A stretch of 64,000 nt of DNA from Bacteroidota bacterium (GTDB lineage Bacteria; Bacteroidota; Bacteroidia; UKL13-3). A model generated the notes under the pieces. That model saw nothing but the letters and a program-made list of their open reading frames with translations, was not told the origin of the DNA and searched no databases. Position 1 is the stretch's first letter. The number at the start of each line of letters is the position of its first letter. The stretch spans positions 180,675-244,674 of the forward strand of contig CANGVA010000002.1 of the NCBI GenBank assembly GCA_947457395.1, in the 5' to 3' direction. The translations under genes were made by a program, and so were the position numbers. Positions 25,125-33,675 of this stretch are shown one piece after another.

Positions 25125-26807
25125 TTATAGTAATTTTATTTTTCTGAATGCCTCAAATGCTTTTGCATTGTCCTTCATGCTGGTCTTTATTTCGAGCACA
25201 GCCGCTTTACCTCTTGGGTTAAAAAAGCGGTTTAACATTTGCTCCAAACTGGACAAGTCGCGACAAAAGTAGTATTCCATTTGGTATTGTAAAGCTATTT
25301 GCGCAGCAGTATATGCATGCGGGGTGGTAAAAAGCGCTGTTTGATTTTTGTTTATTCCTGGTCCAGGTATCAGGCTAAAAATACCTCCACCACCATTGTT
25401 TATTACAATTACTCTTAAGTTATCAGGTATTTGTTTAACCCACCAGGCGTGGCTATCATAAAGAAACGCCAAATCTCCCGTAATTAAAACAGTTGGCCTG
25501 TTGTTTACCATTGCTGCACCTACTGCTGTAGATGAACAACCATCTATACCGCTGGTACCACGATTGCCATGCATAATCCAGCTTTGTTGGTATGTGCCCA
25601 GCAAACTTACATACCTGATAACACTGCTGTTGGCCAGATGCAGATCAATCGCATCTGGCAAATGCTTTAAAATGGTGTGTGTAATACCAAGCTCATTATT
25701 TTTATGTGTATTAACAAAGCGGCCTATTTGAACAAGGGCAAGCTCGGCAGTTTGTTGCCACAAGTTTTTCCATGTTGTATTTACTTTTTCTCCTTCTGCT
25801 ATTTTTGAAAGCGCGAGCAGATATGTAGAGGCTTTTGTAAAAATGGTATGTGTAACATTTTGATAGGTGTTTACTGTTGGCTCATGCGTTTGAATGCGTA
25901 TATGTGTGTGCGGCTTTTGTTCTTTTAGCCAAAGCTTTAGTGCTTTTGATAAAACAGGACCACCAAATGAAATGATAAAATCTGGCCTAAGGTTGTGCAG
26001 CAAATCCTTTGAAGCATGGCTCAATAAAAAATCAAAACAATTTACCGTTGCTGTTGCATGCTGGTTTGATAGCAAATCAGTTAACACAACCACCTGTGGT
26101 AACTTGCCTAGCTCTCTTAATGCAGTAAAGAGCGCAGTATCCGGCTCCATGGATCCGGCCAGCACCAATATGCGTGAACTATTTTGCCAACGCTTTTTGA
26201 TATCAGCACTAATTTGTACATCCTTTATTTTTGGGTATACAAGGGTAGGCAACTCAACATGTGCCGCTCTTTTTTTAATTGGCTCATAAAGAGGTTCGGT
26301 TAGCGGTACATTTATGTGCACGGGTCCTTTGCGTAATGGATTATTTGCTTTAAAAATGGCTTGTGTAACAATGCTTGCAGTTTGTTTTAGGTTCTCCTTG
26401 CCATGCGCATAACAAGGTATTTCAAATGATGCAAGCACATGGTTGCCATAAACGTTTTTTTGCACAATCATTTGACCGTCTTGCTGATGGAGCAACTCTG
26501 GGGGTCTATCTGCAGTTAGTATCAGTAAGGGCACCTGCTGAAAAAATGCTTCTGCAATGGCAGGAAAATAATTTAATGCCGCAGTGCCCGAAGTGCAGAT
26601 GAGTACTACAGGCTGCTGCAAATGCCGCGCCATTCCAAGTGCCATATAAGCAGCGCTTCGTTCATCTGCAGCACTGTGGCAGGTAAAATGCACATCAGAG
26701 GCAAAAGCCAGTGTTAGTGGTGCAGAGCGCGACCCCGGTGATACAACCACATGATTGATTTTTGCCTTTCGGCATACTTTAGAAGTAATATAAACGTGTT
26801 TTTGCAC
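25125..26807 (-). CDS. menD: 2-succinyl-5-enolpyruvyl-6-hydroxy-3-cyclohexene-1-carboxylate synthase
   Basis: MenD is a thiamine-diphosphate enzyme that joins isochorismate and 2-oxoglutarate early in menaquinone synthesis. The 560-residue protein has [29 protein letters not shown] (the thiamine glutamate region), [15 protein letters not shown] and [13 protein letters not shown], the family hallmarks. The start is GTG at 26807; the usual conserved N-terminus is complete. It is cotranscribed with menB. No other men gene is in the window. Confidence 0.94.
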   Translation of the reverse strand: MQKHVYITSKVCRKAKINHVVVSPGSRSAPLTLAFASDVHFTCHSAADERSAAYMALGMARHLQQPVVLICTSGTAALNYFPAIAEAFFQQVPLLILTADRPPELLHQQDGQMIVQKNVYGNHVLASFEIPCYAHGKENLKQTASIVTQAIFKANNPLRKGPVHINVPLTEPLYEPIKKRAAHVELPTLVYPKIKDVQISADIKKRWQNSSRILVLAGSMEPDTALFTALRELGKLPQVVVLTDLLSNQHATATVNCFDFLLSHASKDLLHNLRPDFIISFGGPVLSKALKLWLKEQKPHTHIRIQTHEPTVNTYQNVTHTIFTKASTYLLALSKIAEGEKVNTTWKNLWQQTAELALVQIGRFVNTHKNNELGITHTILKHLPDAIDLHLANSSVIRYVSLLGTYQQSWIMHGNRGTSGIDGCSSTAVGAAMVNNRPTVLITGDLAFLYDSHAWWVKQIPDNLRVIVINNGGGGIFSLIPGPGINKNQTALFTTPHAYTAAQIALQYQMEYYFCRDLSSLEQMLNRFFNPRGKAAVLEIKTSMKDNAKAFEAFRKIKLL

Positions 26808-26893
26808 TATTTAGTAAACAACAGCAGGGTGTAAATGTTATCAAGTGTCAAAAATATCGATACAAATGCGTTATGAAAAATAAAATGATTCTC

Positions 26894-26901
26894 TATTTTT
26901 G
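26894..26901 (+). promoter_or_regulatory. -7 element before the DUF4468-like gene
   Basis: TATTTTTG matches TAnnTTTG exactly and lies 48 bp upstream of the ATG at 26950, in the divergent spacer shared with menD. No good TTG -33 is visible. Confidence 0.4.
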
Positions 26902-26949
26902 GTGCTGCTTTAAAAAAACTGATTAACATTAACTTACCTATTTGAATAA

Positions 26950-27630
26950 ATGAAAAGAGTACTGCTGATATTGTGTAGCATATTTTCTTACTGTGCAATG
27001 GCTCAGGTTCAGGATCCCGCCTCACCGGGTTTTGATATGGGCGCAACCGATTCTACTACTACCCAAAATCCTTTTGCACCTGACGGAGAAGGTAGCGAGT
27101 CTGAACAGCAGGCTCCGGCACCTGTTGTTAAACCCTATGAAAGAATAAAACTAAATGTAGATTCTGTTACCAACCTCATTACCTATACAGGTGTAATTGA
27201 ACAAGAGGAGAGCCCTTCTGATTCATTATACATGCGAGCCAAGAAATGGGCAGAGAAACAGTTTGGCGGAAAACCATCCTACCAAACAGATAAGCGAAAT
27301 CAGAAACTGGTAATCAATGGTTATTTAGAAGCATATTCTTACTCTAACAAATACACAAAAAAATCAATAGGCCGCTATAACTTTAAAATGACGGTTTGGA
27401 TAAAAGAAGGCCGTTACCGTTATGCAATTACTAACCTTGTGCACGAGGGGATTAAAGGAAATGCAGGCGAGGCGACAAGAAATTATTTTGAGTACTATTA
27501 TACCACTACCATCAATGTAAAAGGTAGTGACCAAACCCTGCGTTATGCCGATAAAGAACTAAACAAGATGATAGACGGCTTTGTTAAGGCCATGAAAGAT
27601 CCTGTTTTTGTTGATGAGGAAGATTGGTAG
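26950..27630 (+). CDS. Secreted protein with probable DUF4468 domain
   Basis: The 226-residue protein has a signal peptide ending near CAMAQ, a low-complexity acidic/Pro/Ala linker (about 25-65) and a domain from about 70 to 210 with YERIKLNVDSVTNLITYTGVI and TVWIKEGRYRYAITNLVHEG. This arrangement resembles the Bacteroidota DUF4468 (TBP-like fold) family of unknown function. It is divergent from menD and convergent with the glycosyltransferase at 27644. Probable location is the periplasm or outer membrane. Confidence 0.72.
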   Translation: MKRVLLILCSIFSYCAMAQVQDPASPGFDMGATDSTTTQNPFAPDGEGSESEQQAPAPVVKPYERIKLNVDSVTNLITYTGVIEQEESPSDSLYMRAKKWAEKQFGGKPSYQTDKRNQKLVINGYLEAYSYSNKYTKKSIGRYNFKMTVWIKEGRYRYAITNLVHEGIKGNAGEATRNYFEYYYTTTINVKGSDQTLRYADKELNKMIDGFVKAMKDPVFVDEEDW

Positions 27631-27643
27631 GCAACCAATAATC

Positions 27644-28765
27644 TTATTTTATTAGTGTAATTATTTTTTCTCCCATTTGCGCAGCTATGCCGCTCCAACT
27701 AAAGCGTGCATAAAAAGCTGCAGGTATTACAGGTTGTTTTCCTTCGCTTTGCTTTATCGCATTTGCAAATGCCTGCCACTCAAAATCTGGTACCACAACC
27801 AAATTCTCTCCGCAAATCTGCCGGTCAATACCCTCGGCACCGGTATTGGTAGAAACTACTATTTTATTTAAAGCCAGCGCATCAACTGCTTTGGTTTTAA
27901 TTCCTCCACCATTTAGAATGGGATTTACCACTACATCGGCAGCCAAAACATAATCATCAATGTTTTCTACAAACCCTGCATGTATTATTTGATTGTTTCC
28001 TGCAATGGCAGCAAGAAAATCCGGTTGCGCCCTGCGGCCGCAAACAATAAATACATATTTGTCGGCATCAAGTAATGGCAATACGTTGGATAGCATAACA
28101 TCCAGCGCTTCGCGGTTGGGCGGATAATCCAGCGAACCAAAAAAAAGCAATATTTGCTGATGAGGCTTAATATTGTATTGGATCCTGATTTGTTCAGCTG
28201 CACCATTATCTGCCGGTGGTTCCTGCACGTCTACACCATAAGGTGTAACCAATGTTTTATGTTTATTAATACCGAAGTATTTAATGGCCCTTTCTCGATC
28301 CTCTTCGGTAACAAAAAATACATAATCCATGCTGCGCAGGCACCAGCGCTCATAAACAAATAAGAACCACCACCACCATTTGTTTACCGATTTAAAGCGT
28401 AAAAACTCAATATTATTGGAGCGCATCACCATGGGTTTGCCGCTAAGCATTTTAAGGAAAAACGCCATTGCCCAAAACCAAGGTTGTTCCATAAATACTG
28501 CATCAATTCTTTTGCTTTTAATTAGCCGCAGTAAATCATATACCAAAAACAGATTTAAATATCGCTGTGGTTTAAATTTCACATACGATATCATTTCAAA
28601 ATCAAAACGAAGGTGATCAACGGAACTAAAGGGTTCGCATGTAAAAAGCGTTACACGGTGCTGTTTTCCTAAAGAATTAAACAAGCGCATGGAGGAGTAA
28701 TCTCCGCCACAGGTGGGCGGCAAAAACGGGTAAGGAACAATGGCTAATATGTTTAGCTTTTTCAC
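27644..28765 (-). CDS. Glycosyltransferase family 4-type protein
   Basis: The 373-residue protein has a GT-B layout: N-terminal acceptor half starting LNILAIVPYPFLPPTCGGD and a C-terminal donor half with ILLFFGSLDYPPNREALDVM and PILNGGGIKTKAVDALALNK, where the EX7E-like position is replaced by G-G-G-I-K. It resembles glycosyltransferases that build surface polysaccharides. Its start overlaps the stop of the upstream DUF4834 gene by 4 bp, and both are driven by the promoter at 29015-29044. The sugar transferred is unknown. Confidence 0.85.
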   Translation of the reverse strand: MKKLNILAIVPYPFLPPTCGGDYSSMRLFNSLGKQHRVTLFTCEPFSSVDHLRFDFEMISYVKFKPQRYLNLFLVYDLLRLIKSKRIDAVFMEQPWFWAMAFFLKMLSGKPMVMRSNNIEFLRFKSVNKWWWWFLFVYERWCLRSMDYVFFVTEEDRERAIKYFGINKHKTLVTPYGVDVQEPPADNGAAEQIRIQYNIKPHQQILLFFGSLDYPPNREALDVMLSNVLPLLDADKYVFIVCGRRAQPDFLAAIAGNNQIIHAGFVENIDDYVLAADVVVNPILNGGGIKTKAVDALALNKIVVSTNTGAEGIDRQICGENLVVVPDFEWQAFANAIKQSEGKQPVIPAAFYARFSWSGIAAQMGEKIITLIK

Positions 28766-28989
28766 TTTATTTCCTCGTAATCTACGTATTCGCCAATATT
28801 TTTATTGTTGTCGCCACATTTTGCGTTATTGGTGTCTATATGTATTTCGCCCTCTTTTTTATTTGTGTATTGCGGTTTGCCCGCTTGGTAGGTAAACACT
28901 TTTGATTTAACGGTAACGCCAAATAGCTTTCCGAAGATGAAACGGAAAACCACATAAAATACAAACAGGTATAATAAAAATTTAAACAT
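28762..28989 (-). CDS. Small DUF4834-type membrane protein
   Basis: A 75-residue protein with one N-terminal membrane helix (about residues 3-22, FKFLLYLFVFYVVFRFIFG) and a charged tail ending in DYVDYEEIK. The size, aromatic-rich helix and Y-V-D-Y-E-E-I ending fit DUF4834, a small Bacteroidota family of unknown function. It is translationally coupled by a 4-bp overlap to the glycosyltransferase downstream. Confidence 0.75.
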   Translation of the reverse strand: MFKFLLYLFVFYVVFRFIFGKLFGVTVKSKVFTYQAGKPQYTNKKEGEIHIDTNNAKCGDNNKNIGEYVDYEEIK

Positions 28990-29014
28990 GATACTACTAT
29001 GGCTGTTGAGTTTG

Positions 29015-29044
29015 CAAAGTTAGCAATTCCGCTACATCTGCAAA
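29015..29044 (-). promoter_or_regulatory. Promoter for DUF4834-glycosyltransferase pair, TTTG-N18-TAACTTTG
   Basis: On the minus strand TTTG (29041-29044) and TAACTTTG (29015-29022) are separated by 18 bp, a full consensus match. The -35-like part lies inside the last codons of murI. The ATG at 28989 is 25 bp downstream of the -7 box. Confidence 0.65.
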
Positions 29045-29862
29045 GCCAGGTGTGTCGCGCTAATTTCGTGCCCAAAAAACAAAGAGCCGTTTTTGTTAAA
29101 GGTATCGGCATCGTCTGTGGTATAAAACCGGCAGGTATTATTTACCGTAAGTTTTTCTTTTATTTCCGGATGCCTGTGCAAATAATCTTTGAGGCTGCTT
29201 GAAACCAATTCACCTTGCGAAAGCAAGGTAATATGTTCCGGCAAAAACGATTTTATCTTAGGGGCAAGTAATGGATAGTGTGTGCAGCCCAATACAATGG
29301 TATCAATTTGTGCGTCTTTATGAAGCAGGTTTTGTATATGCTGTTTTATGTAATAATCTGCACCGGGTTTGTCAAACTCATTGTTTTCAACCAGTGGTAC
29401 CCACATGGGGCAAGCCTCTTGCACCACCTGCATGTGCGGATAAAACTTTTTTATCTCAACCACATATGAATCTGACGCTACGGTTCCTGCTGTAGCAAAG
29501 ACACCTATATGTCCGGTTTTGGAGTATTTGCCAACTATTTCAGTAGTAGGCCTGATGACACCCAGCACCCGTTTGGCAGGGTCTATTAGCGGTAAGTCTT
29601 TTTGTTGTATAGTGCGCAGGGCTTTTGCAGAAGCTGTATTGCATGCCAGTATCACAATTGGGCAGCCCATATCAAACAACTGTCTCACACATTGAAGGGT
29701 ATATTGATGTACGGTATCAAAAGACCGGTTGCCATAAGGTGCACGCGCATTATCGCCCAGGTATAAATAATCGTATTGAGGCAGGTGTTTTACAAATTCA
29801 CGCAAAACAGTGAGTCCGCCATAGCCGGAATCAAATACACCTATTGAGCCTTTTATAGTCAT
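29032..29862 (-). CDS. murI: Glutamate racemase
   Basis: MurI makes D-glutamate for peptidoglycan. The 276-residue enzyme has the substrate-binding start VFDSGYGGLTVLREF and both catalytic cysteines: Cys74 in LACNTASA and Cys193 in LGCTHYPLL. The C-terminus is complete. It lies 19 bp downstream of carB on the same strand and may share its transcript. In related genomes, from memory, murI often follows the bamA-ompH block, which here is 30 kb away. Confidence 0.95.
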   Translation of the reverse strand: MTIKGSIGVFDSGYGGLTVLREFVKHLPQYDYLYLGDNARAPYGNRSFDTVHQYTLQCVRQLFDMGCPIVILACNTASAKALRTIQQKDLPLIDPAKRVLGVIRPTTEIVGKYSKTGHIGVFATAGTVASDSYVVEIKKFYPHMQVVQEACPMWVPLVENNEFDKPGADYYIKQHIQNLLHKDAQIDTIVLGCTHYPLLAPKIKSFLPEHITLLSQGELVSSSLKDYLHRHPEIKEKLTVNNTCRFYTTDDADTFNKNGSLFFGHEISATHLALQM

Positions 29863-29881
29863 AACTACATGAGCAGTAAAT

Positions 29882-32701
29882 CTACCTGCTCAGATACATA
29901 CTCTTTTCTTTGGTCCACTGACGGAAAATGGGGTCTTGCAGGTCTTTGATGAAACGAATGGCTTCACCTGTTGATTTCATCTCGGGCCCTAACTCTTTAT
30001 TCACGCCTTCAAACTTATTGAATGAAAAAACGGGTTCTTTAATGGCATAACCTGTGAGCTTTCTTTCAAAAGTAAAGTCTTTAAGTTTATGTGTGCCCAT
30101 CATTACCTTGGCCGCAATATTTACATATGGAATCTGGTAGGCTTTTGCAATAAATGGCACAGTGCGTGAGCCGCGAGGATTGGCCTCAATCACATACACT
30201 TTATCATTTTTGATGGCAAACTGAATATTCAGCAGTCCGCGGATATTCATTTTATGAGCCAGTTTAATGGCATAGGCCTCCATTTGATCCTGCACAGTTT
30301 TGCTTAGGCTAAAAGGTGGCAACACTGCGCTTGAATCTCCGGAGTGGATACCGGCAGGCTCAATATGCTCCATCATGCCAACAATATGCACATCGGTACC
30401 ATCGCAAATCAGGTCAATTTCTGCTTCTTCTGCACGATCCAGGAAGTGATCAATTAGAACGCGGTTTCCGGGTAAATCGCCAAGCAATTCGATAACTGCT
30501 TTTTCCAGGTCTTCATCATTAATTACAATTTTCATTCCTTGTCCGCCCAAAACATAGGAAGGCCTAACCAATACGGGATAACCAACTTTATTGGCAACCT
30601 GAATGGCTTCTTCTGCGTCTTCTGCCACGCCATAATCAGGGTAAGGAATGCCCAGTTCTTTTAACAAATCAGAGAATGATCCGCGATCTTCTGACAGATC
30701 CATATCAGGGAAACTGGTACCAATAATTTTTATGCCGGCTTCATGCAGCTTTTTTGCCAACTTTAAAGCTGTTTGACCGCCTAGTTGCACAATTACACCT
30801 TCCGGCTTTTCAAGCTCAATAATTTCACGCAAGTGCTCCCAGAATACCGGTTCAAAATATAGTTTATCGGCCATATCAAAATCGGTGCTCACGGTTTCGG
30901 GATTGCAGTTAATCATAATGGCCTCATAACCGCATTCTTTAGCGGCAAGTAAACCATGAACGCAACAGTAATCAAACTCAATTCCCTGCCCAATTCTGTT
31001 AGGGCCCGAGCCCAATACCACAATTTTTTTTCTGTTAGAAACCACACTTTCATTTTCTCCATCAAATGAAGAATAAAAGTAGTTGGTAGGAGAGGGGAAC
31101 TCAGCAGCGCAGGTATCAACCATTTTGTAAACGCGGTGAATGCCCATTTCCTTGCGCAGGTTCCAAACATCATCCTCTGTTGTATCTCCACCAAGCAAGT
31201 GGGCAATTTGCACATCGGTATAGCCTTTTTGCTTCAGGTCAATAAGTAACTGTTTGGGCAAATTTTTTAAATTAAACCTTCTGGTTTGCGCTTCAATAAG
31301 GGCCAGATCATTTATTTGGTTTAAGAACCAGCGGTCAATGCCGGTAATTTTTTCAATGGATGAAATGGGCATTCCCAAACTCAGCGCATCTTTTACGGCA
31401 AATATTCTATCCCACGATGGGTTCTTCAGTTTTTCTACAATTTGCTCCAGGTTACGGCTTTGGTACCCATCTGCGCCCAAGCCGCTGCGCTTAATCTCAA
31501 GAGATTGTATGGCTTTTTGTAACGCTTCAATAAATGTGCGGCCAATGCCCATGGTTTCTCCAACCGATTTCATTTGAAGCCCCAAACGCTTATCAGCCCC
31601 TTTGAACTTATCAAAATTCCAGCGAGGCACTTTTACAATTACATAATCCAATGCAGGTTCAAAGTATGCCGATGTGGTTTTTGTAACCGGATTTTTTAAT
31701 TCATCCAGCGTGTAACCGATAGCAAGTTTTGAAGCAATTTTTGCAATAGGATACCCTGTTGCTTTAGATGCCAGTGCAGAAGAGCGTGATACACGCGGAT
31801 TAATTTCTATGGCAATAATATCTTCATTAGCCGGGTTTACCGCAAATTGCACATTGCAACCACCATGAAAATTGCCAATACTGCGCATCATGTGAATGGC
31901 CATATCGCGCATGCGCTGGTAGCAGGTATCGCTCAGGGTCATTGCGGGCGCTACGGTTATTGAATCACCCGTATGAATGCCCATTGGGTCAAAGTTTTCT
32001 ATCACACAAATAACGGCTACATTATCTGCTTTGTCTCTTAATAACTCCAACTCATATTCTTTCCAGCCAAATACTGCTTTTTCTACCAGCACTTCATGTG
32101 TAGGTGAAGCAGATAAACCTTTTTGCAAAGCAGCATCCAGCTCTTCTTTTTTCAGAACAAAACCGCCACCTGTTCCCCCCAATGTATAGGATGGTCTGAT
32201 AACAATAGGTAAGCCCAACTCCTGTGCAATTTCTTTTCCTTCCAGAAAAGAGTTGGCCGTGCGAGAAGGAGCAACCGCAATACCCAGCTCAATCATTTTT
32301 TGTCTGAAGAGTTCACGGTTTTCTACCGTATCAATGGCTTTTGTGTCTACACCAATCAATCTAACCCCGTGTTTTTGCCAGATACCCAATTCCTCACATT
32401 CAATACACAGATTGAGTGCGGTTTGTCCACCCATGGTAGGCAATACGGCATCAATTTTTCTTTCGGATAGAATTTTATCAATAGAATCAGAAGTAAGCGG
32501 AAGCAGGTACACATGATCGGCTGTAACAGGATCCGTCATGATGGTAGCCGGATTGCTATTAATAAGCGTAACCTCTATTCCTTCTTCTTTTAGTGAGCGG
32601 GCCGCCTGGCTGCCTGAATAATCAAACTCACAGGCTTGTCCGATGATAATAGGTCCGCTTCCGATAATTAATACTGATTTGATGCTGGGGTCTTTTGGCA
32701 T
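29882..32701 (-). CDS. carB: Carbamoyl-phosphate synthase large subunit, without C-terminal MGS domain
   Basis: CarB makes carbamoyl phosphate from bicarbonate, ammonia and two ATP for pyrimidine and arginine synthesis. I start at ATG 32701, matching the family N-terminus (PKDPSIKSVLIIGSGPI); an upstream start at 32803 adds 34 unmatched residues. Two ATP-grasp halves are present, beginning near SVLIIGSGPIIIGQ and KIVVLGSGPNRIGQG. The protein is 939 residues, about 130 shorter than E. coli CarB (1073): it ends soon after PEMKSTGEAIRFIKDL, where the methylglyoxal-synthase-like allosteric domain would begin. I recall this short form from other Bacteroidota. carA is not in the window. Confidence 0.95.
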   Translation of the reverse strand: MPKDPSIKSVLIIGSGPIIIGQACEFDYSGSQAARSLKEEGIEVTLINSNPATIMTDPVTADHVYLLPLTSDSIDKILSERKIDAVLPTMGGQTALNLCIECEELGIWQKHGVRLIGVDTKAIDTVENRELFRQKMIELGIAVAPSRTANSFLEGKEIAQELGLPIVIRPSYTLGGTGGGFVLKKEELDAALQKGLSASPTHEVLVEKAVFGWKEYELELLRDKADNVAVICVIENFDPMGIHTGDSITVAPAMTLSDTCYQRMRDMAIHMMRSIGNFHGGCNVQFAVNPANEDIIAIEINPRVSRSSALASKATGYPIAKIASKLAIGYTLDELKNPVTKTTSAYFEPALDYVIVKVPRWNFDKFKGADKRLGLQMKSVGETMGIGRTFIEALQKAIQSLEIKRSGLGADGYQSRNLEQIVEKLKNPSWDRIFAVKDALSLGMPISSIEKITGIDRWFLNQINDLALIEAQTRRFNLKNLPKQLLIDLKQKGYTDVQIAHLLGGDTTEDDVWNLRKEMGIHRVYKMVDTCAAEFPSPTNYFYSSFDGENESVVSNRKKIVVLGSGPNRIGQGIEFDYCCVHGLLAAKECGYEAIMINCNPETVSTDFDMADKLYFEPVFWEHLREIIELEKPEGVIVQLGGQTALKLAKKLHEAGIKIIGTSFPDMDLSEDRGSFSDLLKELGIPYPDYGVAEDAEEAIQVANKVGYPVLVRPSYVLGGQGMKIVINDEDLEKAVIELLGDLPGNRVLIDHFLDRAEEAEIDLICDGTDVHIVGMMEHIEPAGIHSGDSSAVLPPFSLSKTVQDQMEAYAIKLAHKMNIRGLLNIQFAIKNDKVYVIEANPRGSRTVPFIAKAYQIPYVNIAAKVMMGTHKLKDFTFERKLTGYAIKEPVFSFNKFEGVNKELGPEMKSTGEAIRFIKDLQDPIFRQWTKEKSMYLSR

Positions 32702-32762
32702 GAGCAAATGGTTTAAATGAACCTTCCCCGACAGGCGATTTAACCTATGTCTGAAAATTGGG

Positions 32763-32770
32763 CAAAAATA
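32763..32770 (-). promoter_or_regulatory. -7 element for carB
   Basis: TATTTTTG on the minus strand, 61 bp upstream of the carB ATG, matches TAnnTTTG. No TTG lies 17-23 bp further upstream. It also supports the downstream ATG start, because it lies inside the longer reading frame. Confidence 0.35.
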
Positions 32771-32840
32771 ATCGAATAATTCAAACCGAAAAGAGTTGTG
32801 CATAAAAGATTCGGCAACAGGTTGTATATTTATAGTCGAT

Positions 32841-33659
32841 TTGAAGCAACAGATTTATCAATACAAGAACTCCACGGTTTCCTATTACCGCTATGGCAGA
32901 GGCAAAGAGGTAATCATTGCATTTCACGGATATAATCAGACAGGAGCAGATTTTGCACCCATTGCAGAAGTGCTACAGCATAAATACACCTTCATTGCCA
33001 TTGATTTTTTCTGGCACGGTAAATCGGAGTGGCAGGAGCCACATGATGTTACGGAAACAGACTTGCGTGAACTGGTATTAGCAATTATTGCACAAGAACA
33101 GCTATTGATGAAAAAGATAACGGTTTGTGGCTTTAGTATGGGGGCCAGAATGGCGCGCGTATTGGTGCAAACTATACCTGAAAGTATAGAACGACTGATA
33201 TTGCTATCTCCCCCGACAATAGAATTCAATCAGCTTGTAAATTTTACAACAGGCACGTTGTTGGGCTCATTGGTTTTCAAATATGTTGCAACTAACCATA
33301 GCATGTTAGTTGTTTGGTTGCAACGCCTGCACAGATGGAAAATACTAAACAGATCGGTATATCTTTATTCTTCAAAAAATATTGGCGAAAAACAACGCAT
33401 GACAAAGGTTTATAAAACATGGACTGCACAGCGCAGGCTCAGAACAAACCTTGCCCAAATTGCCCGTTTGGCAAACAAGCATAAAATAGAACTGATATTG
33501 ATTGCCGGAAAAAACGATGCCCTGGTCCCACCTTACAAAATGATTAAATATGTGCGGAATCTATTTCAAAAGTACAAGGTGTTTTTGGTTAGAAAAAAGC
33601 ATGAGCTGGTTACACCTGAAACGATTCATCTACTAAGAAAACTATTGATTGATTCTTAA
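32841..33659 (+). CDS. Alpha/beta hydrolase
   Basis: A 272-residue alpha/beta-hydrolase. The oxyanion loop is FHGYNQTGADF, the nucleophile elbow GFSMGAR (Ser), the acid is in IAGKNDALVPP and the histidine in RKKHELVTPE. The start is uncertain: TTG 32841 follows an AT-rich -7-like box (TATATTTA, 32825-32832) and gives the natural N-terminus KQQIYQYKNSTVSYYRYG; TTG 32796 is the longer option. It is divergent from carB. Substrate unknown. Confidence 0.8.
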   Translation: MKQQIYQYKNSTVSYYRYGRGKEVIIAFHGYNQTGADFAPIAEVLQHKYTFIAIDFFWHGKSEWQEPHDVTETDLRELVLAIIAQEQLLMKKITVCGFSMGARMARVLVQTIPESIERLILLSPPTIEFNQLVNFTTGTLLGSLVFKYVATNHSMLVVWLQRLHRWKILNRSVYLYSSKNIGEKQRMTKVYKTWTAQRRLRTNLAQIARLANKHKIELILIAGKNDALVPPYKMIKYVRNLFQKYKVFLVRKKHELVTPETIHLLRKLLIDS

Positions 33660-33675
33660 GTCTTTTGAAAAATTG

